In this document: piece by piece, positions 8,354-15,135 of the stretch
Layout of the letters: every line of letters starts with the position of its first letter
How positions within the stretch are numbered: position 1 is the stretch's first letter
Source: a virus
DNA length: 21,865 nt
Virus record (IMG/VR): IMGVR_UViG_3300026097_000119
Location: 1-21,865 of that record
Direction: 5' to 3' (one strand)
Translations under genes and position numbers: made by a program
Notes under the pieces: generated by a model
What the model was told of the DNA's origin: nothing
The model's input: only the letters and a program-made list of their open reading frames with translations
Database searches by the model: none

Positions 8354-8627
8354 TAAATTCTTCATTTAAATTTGTTAATACTTCTTTCAATAAGCTAAAA
8401 GTAGTTCCTGATTCGTCATCCTTTTCAAATGCACCTAATCGATCGATTCGTTTTAAATTTTCATGTGCATGATCAATTGATCTATACATGTATTCAGATA
8501 ATTCTTCAATCTGATTAGTATAATCAATTTGGTCTTCTAATAACCCAGCTAGAATATAACCTCGATATATAAAATATATTACAGCTATTAATAGTATAAT
8601 ACATGTTATTAATAATGTTATCAACAT
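8328..8627 (-). CDS. Single-TM membrane protein with cytoplasmic tail
   Basis: This 99-aa protein starts with a strong transmembrane helix (about residues 2-22, LITLLITCIILLIAVIYFIY). It continues with a charged helical stretch (QIEELSEYMYRSIDHAHENL) and GAFEKDDESGTTFSLLKEV, and ends in an acidic tail. The FEKDDESG..F..LKE motif recurs, as I remember, in small membrane proteins of marine T4-like phages, whose function is unknown. It lies between the HD-domain gene and the sigma factor and overlaps the latter. No holin or spanin signature is visible beyond the single TM. Confidence 0.6.
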   Translation of the reverse strand: MLITLLITCIILLIAVIYFIYRGYILAGLLEDQIDYTNQIEELSEYMYRSIDHAHENLKRIDRLGAFEKDDESGTTFSLLKEVLTNLNEEFNGTQEEGE

Positions 8628-8632
8628 AATAA

Positions 8633-9409
8633 TTATTTTGATTCTTTAGTAAATTCACTGAAAATATCCGTAACTGATTTTGCAATTTCCGGATTATTTT
8701 CTGCTATATTTTTTATTGCATTACTTCTAGTTTGTTTTGATTTTGGAGAATGAACTTTTGGTGTCTTATTATTTCTCCATCGTTCATATTCAATTTGTGC
8801 TGCCATATGGTCGCCGTGATGTAAAATGATAGGTAAATTTGTTTTTAATTTAGCTTGAGCTGTCCTGGCAATAAAATACGGTTTATTTGCATCATCATAC
8901 ACGCCATCATGTATTTTAATTGCTTGATATTCATTCCATGAAATTTTAACATCATATTGTTGTAGCAACCATAATGAAAGATCAGGTACCATTGAAAATG
9001 GTATATTTTCATTATATTTATACATTCGGCCCATATTTTTTCGATGCCAATCCGATGTTTCAACTTGATATACTTCATTGCCATCGCCAGGAAATCCTAC
9101 TTTACCTAAATCATGATGCATTGCTGCAAACATCATTTCTTCTTTAGTATAACCAGACATATCAGAACCCATTTCTTTCCACGATTCATATAATTTAGCT
9201 GTACAATCCATAACACGCAATACGTGGTCTATATAACCTCCAGCAAATGCATTATGATAATGGGCAATAGACGATGCTGGCATCAGTACTATGCGATCTT
9301 CTAAATCGTCATATAATCGATTTAATTGCGATACACGAGTAGGAAATAAATTGGTTATTCGAGATCGATATTCTTCCCAGTTTGATTTAATTTTTTCTGC
9401 TTCTAACAT
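8633..9409 (-). CDS. HD-domain metal-dependent phosphohydrolase
   Basis: This 258-aa protein has a complete HD-type metal site. H62 lies in GGYIDHVLRV, H98-H99-D100 in AAMHHDLGKVG (the HD signature), H167-D168 in IKIHDGVY, and H197-H198-G-D200 in LHHGDHMA. HD proteins hydrolyse phosphate esters of nucleotides or cyclic nucleotides. In phages this group has been proposed to act on nucleotide pools or signalling nucleotides; the substrate here is unknown. The preceding ASSIAHYHNAFAGGYIDHV block is like HD proteins seen in other T4-like marine phages. The C-terminal 40 residues are basic and probably flexible. The gene opens the run that ends in the sigma factor. Confidence 0.8.
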   Translation of the reverse strand: MLEAEKIKSNWEEYRSRITNLFPTRVSQLNRLYDDLEDRIVLMPASSIAHYHNAFAGGYIDHVLRVMDCTAKLYESWKEMGSDMSGYTKEEMMFAAMHHDLGKVGFPGDGNEVYQVETSDWHRKNMGRMYKYNENIPFSMVPDLSLWLLQQYDVKISWNEYQAIKIHDGVYDDANKPYFIARTAQAKLKTNLPIILHHGDHMAAQIEYERWRNNKTPKVHSPKSKQTRSNAIKNIAENNPEIAKSVTDIFSEFTKESK

Positions 9410-9415
9410 AACTTG

Positions 9416-9430
9416 TTTTAAATATAATTT
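9416..9430 (-). promoter_or_regulatory. Weak promoter-like AT box
   Basis: On the minus strand this reads AAATTATATTTAAAA, ending 6 bases before the ATG at 9409, in the gap after the zinc-ribbon gene. It is a shortened version of the recurring box and may be only AT-rich leader. Confidence 0.25.
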
Positions 9431-9436
9431 AATTAA

Positions 9437-9604
9437 TTAATTTCGTTCTTCCAATATTTTACCTTCAACCAATTTATGCGTGCACATAGAGCATGTAACT
9501 TTAACTGCGCGAATATCACATCGTGGTACGGCTGTACCGCAATATTTACACTTCAATACATGAAAATTCGAACCATGTATATTCTTTAATTTAGATTTTT
9601 TCAT
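9437..9604 (-). CDS. Zinc-ribbon microprotein (55 aa)
   Basis: The ATG at 9602-9604 overlaps the TGA of the upstream membrane-protein gene (ATGA), giving a 55-aa frame that ends at TAA 9437-9439. The protein is basic at the N-terminus (MKKSKLKNIHG) and contains two CxxC knuckles, CKYC (residues 19-22) and CSMC (38-41), plus C29 and H43. This is a classic zinc-ribbon arrangement, usually binding nucleic acid or RNA polymerase subunits. Its ATGA coupling to the membrane protein suggests co-translation. A partner role in transcription is possible, but there is no direct evidence. Confidence 0.75.
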   Translation of the reverse strand: MKKSKLKNIHGSNFHVLKCKYCGTAVPRCDIRAVKVTCSMCTHKLVEGKILEERN

Positions 9605-10575
9605 TTATTTATTTTTTTTCGTTTGGCAGCCGATCTCCAAACATTATGCAATGACGGTGGTTTATATAGTTTTTGGTTCGGAGTATCAGTAGGCAGTTCA
9701 TTTTTTATATTTTCATTTTTTTCATTAGTTGACTGAGAAGAGTCTGACACTGTATTGTTTTCCTTAAACTTATTATTTGATATAGTTAATTTACTCGATA
9801 ACAATTTATTTGCCGAAATTAACATGATAATTGCTAGTGGATCAAACACTATAATAAACAACAATATAAACCAATTCACTACACGATCCATACTTATTTG
9901 TAATATATTAGCTATATAAGTTAATGGACCTAATTCAGCAACTACATCATTATTTGTTTTTAAATTAAAAATTTGCATTTCAATTGAATTTATTGAATCT
10001 GAAATTGCAATTTCATTGCCTGCAATTTTATCTCTTCTAATTAAAGCTAAATCCAATTGTTCTTGCAATGTTTTTCTAGTTGTTCTAGATGTCGTAGTAA
10101 TCCGATTTCCATCGTCATCTACATAGCTTATAACGTTGTTTGCCAGCCCCTTTGTCAATTCTGATATATTGGTATTCAAGGATTGTTTTTCTGCTTGTAT
10201 AGCACCTAAATTCGCTGTATAACGGCTTTTTTTAAGATCTAATACTGAAACTTTACTTTCAATTTCTGACATTTTATATGCAGTTTCCTGATAAGAAGAA
10301 ACCATGAATCCATATATGCCTAACGACGTAATAGACATCAATACAATTACAGCTACTGCAAAATATGTCTTTGTAATCCATTTTATATTTGCCCAATGTC
10401 GATGTAAATATGATGCTGCAATTAATTTAGACATTTCCAATATAGATGCCATTATAATAACCGCTGTTTCTTGTGCCGAAAAGAGTTTACTCAATCCAAA
10501 TATACTATAATATGCAGCTGTCGCTGCCAATGATAATGCTGATAACAACATTAAAAAGGGTAATATACGTTTCAT
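9601..10575 (-). CDS. Polytopic membrane protein with long coiled-coil loop
   Basis: This 324-aa protein has predicted membrane segments near residues 4-24, 36-56 and 69-91, then a long helical, coiled-coil-prone region (about 95-212, with a short YVDDDGNRITTTSR turn). A fourth TM helix follows (about 231-255, WFILLFIIVFDPLAIIMLIS), then a polar 60-residue tail ending in RSAAKRKKINK. The TM-coiled coil-TM arrangement with the FDPLAI motif is one I recall from conserved but uncharacterised proteins of marine T4-like phages. It might remodel the host membrane or form a scaffold under it; this is inference. It is followed by the ATGA-coupled zinc-ribbon gene and preceded by a 5-base gap. Confidence 0.7.
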   Translation of the reverse strand: MKRILPFLMLLSALSLAATAAYYSIFGLSKLFSAQETAVIIMASILEMSKLIAASYLHRHWANIKWITKTYFAVAVIVLMSITSLGIYGFMVSSYQETAYKMSEIESKVSVLDLKKSRYTANLGAIQAEKQSLNTNISELTKGLANNVISYVDDDGNRITTTSRTTRKTLQEQLDLALIRRDKIAGNEIAISDSINSIEMQIFNLKTNNDVVAELGPLTYIANILQISMDRVVNWFILLFIIVFDPLAIIMLISANKLLSSKLTISNNKFKENNTVSDSSQSTNEKNENIKNELPTDTPNQKLYKPPSLHNVWRSAAKRKKINK

Positions 10576-10580
10576 AATAA

Positions 10581-10760
10581 TTATTCTCTGTCTACATAGT
10601 ATTTAGCCGACTCAATTTTTTTAATTGCACGGGCTAAATTATCTAGGGTTGATTGTTTATCAATTTTACCTTCATTGAGCATTTTTCCTACATTTCTTAC
10701 GATTTCATGTGCTTCAATAAGATCATCTGTAACTTTTTCTTTGTATTTGTAATACGCCAT
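10581..10760 (-). CDS. Small helical protein (59 aa)
   Basis: An ATG at 10758-10760 opens a frame of 59 residues ending at TAA 10581-10583. The product begins MAYYKYKEKVTDDLIEAHEI and ends ESAKYYVDRE. It is lysine- and glutamate-rich and almost entirely helical, and I recognise no family. Support comes from its fit between neighbours (5 bases before the membrane-protein ATG, 34 bases after the UvdE stop), an AT box just upstream, and the absence of a better frame. It could be a small regulator or the cytosolic partner of the membrane protein. Confidence 0.65.
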   Translation of the reverse strand: MAYYKYKEKVTDDLIEAHEIVRNVGKMLNEGKIDKQSTLDNLARAIKKIESAKYYVDRE

Positions 10761-10775
10761 AATTTATTTGTTTTA

Positions 10776-10794
10776 TTATTTATATATAAATATG
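10776..10794 (-). promoter_or_regulatory. Promoter-like AT box after the UvdE gene
   Basis: On the minus strand this reads CATATTTATATATAAATAA, 15 bases before the ATG at 10760. It matches the recurring box and would start the unit of 59-aa protein, membrane protein and zinc ribbon. Confidence 0.4.
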
Positions 10795-11814
10795 TTACGT
10801 TAATAATTGCGGCTGGCAACAAGCGATATTTGCTTTTTTCAATGTTAATTCTTTTGCCTTGGCTTCTACTTCGATATCTAAATCATTAACGCCATATGTA
10901 TCAGGTAAATTTACAATATAATCTGAATGAGCTTGTTCTTTGATCTTGGTGAATGCCTTGTATTCTTTGTGGAATGTCGGCCATTGCTCAATATTTTCCA
11001 TGTTGATACCATGATGTTCAAACATTCGCTCTATCTGTAATTGCTGCTCGCGTCTACGAGACTCTGAGTAATGAGTACACTGAATAACCCCATGCTTCTC
11101 CCACGTCTCTCGTGCCATAAAGAATGCTTCTTCTTCGGATAAACCACCAGTATTAAAAGTATGATGCCAATAGTCAAAAGTAATAGGAATATCAGTTACA
11201 GAATGTACCATTTCATATAAATCTCGTACCGAATACATGGATGCCTTGTCATCATTTTCGAGAACTAGTCTAGCTCGTAAATTATCAGATAATTTTTCAT
11301 AGTTAGACACCCATCTGTCTATAGTAGCTCGTTTATCGCCATATGTAGCACCTACATGAATATTGATAAGATTTTCAAAGCTAGGTGCATAACCCATAAG
11401 ATCAAACATTTCACTATGTCGTTCTAAACCTATAATGCTATTTTCAACAATCTCTTGTTTTTCTGCACCTAATATGTGAAATGGACCTGGATGTGTAGTT
11501 AGTCGATGTCCGTGCTCTCGAGCATAATCGCCGGCGGTACGAAGATGATGAGTAATTTCTTCTATATCAGGAAGATCTGATATCTCATAATGATTCCAAC
11601 GAGGAAATATTTCAGATCCGATTCGAAACAATCGAATACCATTCTGCTCATTCCATTGTAGTATAGGAAGTAAATCTTTTGCATTTTTTAAGGATATATC
11701 AGATGCTAACTGCATACCACCTTCTATAAATTTGCGTTGAATCATAGTACGACCCGTACGGATATTATCTTCACTCAAAGTCATATTATTACAACAGTAA
11801 CCAAATCTAATCAT
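10795..11814 (-). CDS. uvdE: UV-damage endonuclease UvdE (UVDE) family
   Basis: The enzyme nicks DNA 5' to UV photoproducts (and some other lesions), starting UvrABC-independent excision repair. The 339-aa length is normal. The TIM-barrel signatures are present in order: RFGYCCNNMTL (residues 3-13), IRLFRIGSEIFPR (60-72), RLTTHPGPFHILGA (104-117), NIHVGATYGDK (151-161), RLVLENDDK (182-190), ITFDYWHHTF (211-220) and CTHYSESRR (246-254). Probable metal ligands H108, H153, E186, D214, H217 and H248 are all kept. The C-terminal DIEVEAKAKELTL segment also fits the family. The gene reads away from repeat copy A. A phage copy would protect virion or replicating DNA in sunlit water. Confidence 0.93.
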   Translation of the reverse strand: MIRFGYCCNNMTLSEDNIRTGRTMIQRKFIEGGMQLASDISLKNAKDLLPILQWNEQNGIRLFRIGSEIFPRWNHYEISDLPDIEEITHHLRTAGDYAREHGHRLTTHPGPFHILGAEKQEIVENSIIGLERHSEMFDLMGYAPSFENLINIHVGATYGDKRATIDRWVSNYEKLSDNLRARLVLENDDKASMYSVRDLYEMVHSVTDIPITFDYWHHTFNTGGLSEEEAFFMARETWEKHGVIQCTHYSESRRREQQLQIERMFEHHGINMENIEQWPTFHKEYKAFTKIKEQAHSDYIVNLPDTYGVNDLDIEVEAKAKELTLKKANIACCQPQLLT

Positions 11815-11862
11815 AATTTTTTTTTAATTTTTCGTTAACTATTTAATTATTTAAATACACCA

Positions 11863-11877
11863 ATAATATAAGTATAA
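11863..11877 (-). promoter_or_regulatory. Promoter-like element for uvdE
   Basis: On the minus strand this reads TTATACTTATATTAT, within repeat copy A and about 48 bases upstream of the uvdE ATG. It matches copies B and C through TTATACTTATATT and then diverges. It lacks the full TATTTATA extension, so it may be weaker. Confidence 0.3.
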
Positions 11878-11940
11878 TTTTTCAGAAGTCCTAATAATAA
11901 CGGGTTTTTAATTGTGATATATTTATATAAAAATAGAATA
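11865..11940. repeat. Mosaic intergenic repeat, copy A (right arm)
   Basis: This 76-base segment matches 13715-13790 with, by my count, three mismatches. Shared landmarks are TTTTTCAGAAGTCC, AATAACGG and the plus-strand box GATATATTTATATAAAAATAG. It lies between divergent genes (uvdE on minus, the 395-aa gene on plus). The side facing uvdE is only loosely similar to the other copies, so identity is concentrated in the arm that faces the plus-strand gene. Confidence 0.85.
11918..11932 (+). promoter_or_regulatory. Plus-strand promoter-like AT box
   Basis: TATATTTATATAAAA reads toward the plus-strand gene and ends 15 bases before its ATG at 11948. TTGTGA lies directly before it, as at 13762. 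It is the same box seen on the minus strand elsewhere, flipped with the gene. Confidence 0.5.
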
Positions 11941-11947
11941 TATATAT

Positions 11948-13135
11948 ATGATACGTTTAACAGATTTATTGAATGAACAGACCCGCGTAACTGATGCTGT
12001 ATATCGGACTGAAGCGGCTAGTTATACTAGACAACAATTACCTAGCATAATTGATCGATACAATCCAAATTCTGGATATTTAGTTATAACTGATGGAAAC
12101 CCATGGTTAGCTGAACAACGAGCGCGTAATTTAGCTTCATTTTTAGCTAAAAATGTAGAATCTCAAGTAAAGATACCATTCAATAAAAATTCAGTTAAAG
12201 TTTTAGAAACTGCTGTATCTAAGAATAAAGGAGATGAATATCAATATGTTGAAGGTACTTTGTATGCAATTATGGAAAAAAGAGGTGTCCCTGCTGAACA
12301 ATATGCATACGACTTATTATATAACTTTTATGAAATTAATGGTAATCCACATATTGTAGTAACTAAAGAGGGTGCTGGAACACCTTATAAAATAACTAAA
12401 GAAAAATATAAAAAATACCCTGTAGAAGCTGTAAAACACGTCACAAGAAATGCAATTGACGCAATTAACGATAAAGGTTTTGCAGTTTATCAGGCAAATG
12501 CCGGTGATGAGGGCAATATAGGTATCTTAGTACCTATCCCTAAAAATTATGCAAAAAAGGTGGGTAATAGATTATACTTTAATGATAAAGAATCGTTAAT
12601 GAATATGAGAACATTTATCGGGAAATATACAGAAGGTAAGGATGAATTCACTAAAGATGAATCTAATCATCTATCATCAGATTGGACTAAACGAACCAAT
12701 ATTGGAGGTCCGGGAAATTACATATTCGGCCGCGAAGATGGTTCTCGTGCAAAAATAGTTTCAGGGTCAGATAAAGATAAGGACATTGTGATTAAAAGAA
12801 CTTACCGCAAAAAAAGTGGAGATCCCGGAATTGCCAAAGCAGGAACAGCTGTTAAAAACAAATGGGTTAAGATAGGTGAATTTAATTTAACAAAAGCAGA
12901 AGGCGCGTTCGCAGACAATATGATAAAAGTGCAACCTGGTGCATATCAAAAAATATTTAATGAATTAAAAACTGTGGTAGAAAAATATCTTGCAGAAGAA
13001 TTAATTATTAAAGAAATATCTGCTACTGTTAAAGGGTATGCATCTGCAGATCGAGCAACAAATAGAACTAATATTGGAACACCTGATCACGATTGGGGAG
13101 TTGGTTTCCCTTCAAATAAATGGATCTCTAAATAG
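11948..13135 (+). CDS. Unknown 395-aa protein with capsid-targeting-like N-terminus
   Basis: One of only two plus-strand genes, its product matches no family I recognise. The N-terminus MIRLTDLLNEQTR has a short amphipathic helix ending in L-x-E (L8-N9-E10), like the capsid-targeting peptides of T4 internal proteins (MKTYQEFIAEA). The rest is soluble and mixed alpha/beta, with GTLYAIMEKRGVPAEQYAYD (about 98-117), a Lys-rich stretch near 145-165, GGPGNYIFGREDGSR and a basic DKDKDIVIKRTYRKKSGD segment (about 275-293). It is expressed from repeat copy A and its stop abuts the stop of the convergent CAP gene with no gap. An internal or injected virion protein is a hypothesis. Confidence 0.6.
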   Translation: MIRLTDLLNEQTRVTDAVYRTEAASYTRQQLPSIIDRYNPNSGYLVITDGNPWLAEQRARNLASFLAKNVESQVKIPFNKNSVKVLETAVSKNKGDEYQYVEGTLYAIMEKRGVPAEQYAYDLLYNFYEINGNPHIVVTKEGAGTPYKITKEKYKKYPVEAVKHVTRNAIDAINDKGFAVYQANAGDEGNIGILVPIPKNYAKKVGNRLYFNDKESLMNMRTFIGKYTEGKDEFTKDESNHLSSDWTKRTNIGGPGNYIFGREDGSRAKIVSGSDKDKDIVIKRTYRKKSGDPGIAKAGTAVKNKWVKIGEFNLTKAEGAFADNMIKVQPGAYQKIFNELKTVVEKYLAEELIIKEISATVKGYASADRATNRTNIGTPDHDWGVGFPSNKWISK

Positions 13136-13672
13136 TTATTGAAATCTTCTAAATTGAACTACAAAATATGGTTCATGTTGACCTTTTTCTGTCATACGGT
13201 AAAATGAACCTACTCCTATATATTTAGCATATGGATCTAAGATATTATTTCTATGTGCCGGTGACCCTATCCAAACACGAACAGCCCGTGTTGCTATCGA
13301 ATAATGTGTAATCCATTGAATCGTAGTAGCTATCGTAATATTTTCCGAAAAATTATATTTTCGGTGATCGGTGTGGTTTGGAACTCGCTCATCATTAATA
13401 TGACAAAGGATTCCGTTAGTCGCCATCCATTCTGCGTGATTATTAGCTAACCGCATTAAGGCAGTATCAATTTTACATGGCTCTAATCCGTTCTCAACTC
13501 GATACTCATTAACCATTTCAAACATGATGGCGTTAATCGTTTCAATGTCAAAAAAGTCATCTGTGATAGTATCGTGGCGATAAGGTTGTTCTAAAATAGT
13601 GTCATGTAAAGGATTTTGTGATATAGACAAACCACTAACTAACAATGCTAATACCATTAATAACTTTTTCAT
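13136..13672 (-). CDS. Secreted CAP/SCP-domain protein
   Basis: The 178-aa protein has a signal peptide (MKKLLMVLALLVSGLSISQ, cleavage near residue 18-19), a polar linker, and a CAP domain (about 45-178). CAP signatures are MVNEYRVENGLEPC, LANNHAEWMATNG, FSENITI, GSPAHRNNILDPYAKYIGVG and YFVVQFRR. The four cavity residues H79, E81, E110 and H140 are present, as is H91. Bacterial CAP proteins are exported and often tied to cell-envelope functions, but their biochemical activity is mostly unknown. The upstream 70 bases and the signal-peptide DNA are shared with the secreted 172-aa protein gene (see repeats). Export from the infected host, or alteration of the envelope, is inferred. Confidence 0.9.
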   Translation of the reverse strand: MKKLLMVLALLVSGLSISQNPLHDTILEQPYRHDTITDDFFDIETINAIMFEMVNEYRVENGLEPCKIDTALMRLANNHAEWMATNGILCHINDERVPNHTDHRKYNFSENITIATTIQWITHYSIATRAVRVWIGSPAHRNNILDPYAKYIGVGSFYRMTEKGQHEPYFVVQFRRFQ

Positions 13673-13744
13673 AATTTCTAAATTTTAATTTGTTAATTAT
13701 TTAATTATATTATAAATATAAGTATAATTTTTCAGAAGTCCAAA
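13631..13744 (-). repeat. Promoter plus signal-peptide cassette, copy B
   Basis: This is repeated at 15014-15126. It comprises the first 42 coding bases of the CAP gene (13631-13672; 38 of 42 match by my count) and the upstream leader 13677-13744 (67 of 68 match), separated by a short non-matching spacer. Beyond residue 14 of the signal peptide the two proteins are unrelated. Confidence 0.85.
13709..13722 (-). promoter_or_regulatory. Promoter-like box for the CAP gene
   Basis: On the minus strand this reads CTTATATTTATAAT, about 37 bases before the CAP ATG. It is identical, apart from the final base pair region, to the box before the 15055 gene and close to that before the 20399 gene. Confidence 0.45.
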
Positions 13745-13790
13745 AAATAACGGTTTTTTAATTGTGATATATTTATATAAAAATAGAATA
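13715..13790. repeat. Mosaic intergenic repeat, copy B (right arm)
   Basis: This segment pairs with copy A at 11865-11940 over 76 bases with three mismatches. Copy B is the only one that carries both arms: the CAP-facing arm shared with copy C and the plus-facing arm shared with copy A. Confidence 0.85.
13768..13782 (+). promoter_or_regulatory. Plus-strand promoter-like AT box
   Basis: TATATTTATATAAAA, preceded by TTGTGA, is identical to the box at 11918-11932. It lies 26 bases before the ATG at 13809. Confidence 0.5.
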
Positions 13791-13808
13791 TTAAATTGTA
13801 GAAACAAT

Positions 13809-14459
13809 ATGAAAAACAAAAACCTTCTAGCAGAAAACATGCTAAGATTCCGAGCAAAAAACCTTTCTGAGACTACTAAACGTAAGATTGTGAAGTTGGC
13901 TGAGATTATTACAGAACAAGATCAGTCAAATAAAGATGAACTTTATCAAAGCTCTAATATAACACTACAACTAGATTCGATTATGAGTGGCAAAAAAGTT
14001 GCACGAATTGATGGTAATGTGGACTTTTTTTCATTTCCAACCCAAATGGAAGACGGTCGTCCTCTTATTGCCGGAAGCTGGTCAACTCAACGAAAAGCTA
14101 GTGCGTTATATAAACTTTCTGAAAACCAATATATTGTTGTAGGAAATATAGGAAAACTTAATAGGGACTATAAAGTTCAAGGTGCTAAGCCACTAGCATT
14201 TATAGTCGCAATGAGCCAGGTAACCGATTCTGAAGGAAAGACAGTAAGATTACCAATTACGCCAATTGAAATCAAAAACCCGGGGCTTGTAATTGTGGAA
14301 TTAATTAACAAGGTTATGCCTAACTTTAGTGCTAAGCCTGAGGCGGCAAAGGAGTTTGTCGATAATATGATTAATACATTTAAACTATCGGCTTTAAGTC
14401 AGGATATATCGGATGTGGATAAGTTGAAAGAACGCATTTTGACACGTTTAGACATATAA
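13809..14459 (+). CDS. Unknown 216-aa protein with LLAENMLRF N-terminal motif
   Basis: The start is set at the ATG at 13809, because the longer frame (GTG at 13764) would begin inside the promoter box shared with copy A. The N-terminus reads MKNKNLLAENMLRFRAKNLS and is followed by a basic helix and EIITEQ. It contains L-x-E/I-x-E sites at residues 7-9, 19-21, 30-32 and 34-36, the type of site cut by T4 prohead protease. I recall similar LLAENMLRF-type starts on otherwise unrelated marine phage proteins. The body (about 55-150) is beta-rich and has no known active site; the C-terminus is helical. Packaging in the capsid is a hypothesis. Confidence 0.65.
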   Translation: MKNKNLLAENMLRFRAKNLSETTKRKIVKLAEIITEQDQSNKDELYQSSNITLQLDSIMSGKKVARIDGNVDFFSFPTQMEDGRPLIAGSWSTQRKASALYKLSENQYIVVGNIGKLNRDYKVQGAKPLAFIVAMSQVTDSEGKTVRLPITPIEIKNPGLVIVELINKVMPNFSAKPEAAKEFVDNMINTFKLSALSQDISDVDKLKERILTRLDI

Positions 14460-14493
14460 ATTTTACGTAATAAATTTTGTTATTAATAAATAA

Positions 14494-14514
14494 AATGGGG
14501 CAATTTGCCCCATT
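14494..14514. terminator. Bidirectional terminator hairpin between convergent genes
   Basis: AATGGGGC and GCCCCATT pair around a 5-base loop. On the minus strand the stem is followed by TTTTATTTATT, a good U tract that would end transcripts coming from the plus side's opposite gene only if they ran leftward, i.e. past the end of the 15055 gene. The plus-strand side has a weaker T-rich tail. It sits between the stops at 14459 (plus) and 14537 (minus). Confidence 0.8.
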
Positions 14515-14536
14515 ATTACTAATTATTGACTATTAC

Positions 14537-15055
14537 TTATTTATATAACGAACGCTTGTTATCTGATATAGAACGAAGAGCATATTCATAGTAATGAAAT
14601 GATATATCTCTATATTTATTAGTTTCCTTATTCGTAATAGTAAGATATTCCGTCGAAAGCTGCTTTCCATCTGCCTGATCAGATTCAATATAACGGTACC
14701 GAACATCATATTGGGACGTATCAATCACTTGAATTGAATTTAACCATTTATCATATGTACATGTTTTCAATAAGTCTTCGGGATGAACTGCATTAATAGC
14801 TAATTTGGTAATATCTGGATTAATCTTGCCATACATATACTTTACTGAGTCATTAAAAAAAATATTTTTCAACAATCCAACTACTGCCATATCATCACCA
14901 CCTACCTTAAATGAATTTGTAGTTTTATACCATTCTTCATACTCAGTCATTGCATTATCTAGATATGATTGAGTTGTTGAATCTAACTCTATTTCTTCTT
15001 GACTAAATACAGCGCCACTAATTAACACTGCTAATACCACTAATAACTTTTTCAT
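14537..15055 (-). CDS. Secreted protein of unknown function
   Basis: The 172-aa product has a flavobacterial-type signal peptide (MKKLLVVLAVLISGAVFSQ, likely cut after Q19 or just before it). The mature part is acidic and soluble and matches no family I know. It contains a YLDNAMTEYEEWYKTTNSFK helix, a single Cys at about 109 (KTCTYDKW), and a beta-rich C-terminal half (YDVRYRYIESD, YLTITNKETN). The signal-peptide DNA and the upstream leader are nearly identical to those of the CAP gene, although the mature regions are unrelated. There is no lipobox, so it should be periplasmic or released. It may act together with the CAP protein in the host envelope; this is inference. Confidence 0.7.
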   Translation of the reverse strand: MKKLLVVLAVLISGAVFSQEEIELDSTTQSYLDNAMTEYEEWYKTTNSFKVGGDDMAVVGLLKNIFFNDSVKYMYGKINPDITKLAINAVHPEDLLKTCTYDKWLNSIQVIDTSQYDVRYRYIESDQADGKQLSTEYLTITNKETNKYRDISFHYYEYALRSISDNKRSLYK

Positions 15056-15126
15056 TGCTCTAAATTTTAATTTGTTAATTATTTAATTATACTATAAATA
15101 TAAGTATAATTTTTCAGAAGTCCAAA
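15014..15126 (-). repeat. Promoter plus signal-peptide cassette, copy C
   Basis: This is the counterpart of 13631-13744. The leader part (15059-15126) and signal-peptide part (15014-15055) are shared. Identity stops right after CAGAAGTCCAAA, and the plus-facing arm of copies A and B is missing. Beyond it lies the end of the KOW-like gene. Confidence 0.85.
15091..15104 (-). promoter_or_regulatory. Promoter-like box for the secreted 172-aa protein
   Basis: On the minus strand this reads CTTATATTTATAGT, about 36 bases before the ATG at 15055. It is the copy C equivalent of the box at 13709-13722. Confidence 0.45.
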
Positions 15127-15135
15127 TTATCAGAG

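Noticed and set aside
8328-8627. Single-TM protein as holin or spanin
   Set aside because: It has one TM with a long charged tail, no partner gene, no lipobox and no adjacent endolysin. The evidence is too weak.
13136-13672. CAP protein as the phage endolysin
   Set aside because: The CAP fold has no established peptidoglycan hydrolase activity and the residues seen are those of CAP proteins, not of lysozymes, amidases or endopeptidases.
13764-13808. GTG start adding 15 residues to the 216-aa plus-strand protein
   Set aside because: The extension lies inside the repeated promoter box shared with copy A, where it cannot be coding in the other copy. The ATG at 13809 begins the recognisable LLAENMLRF start.
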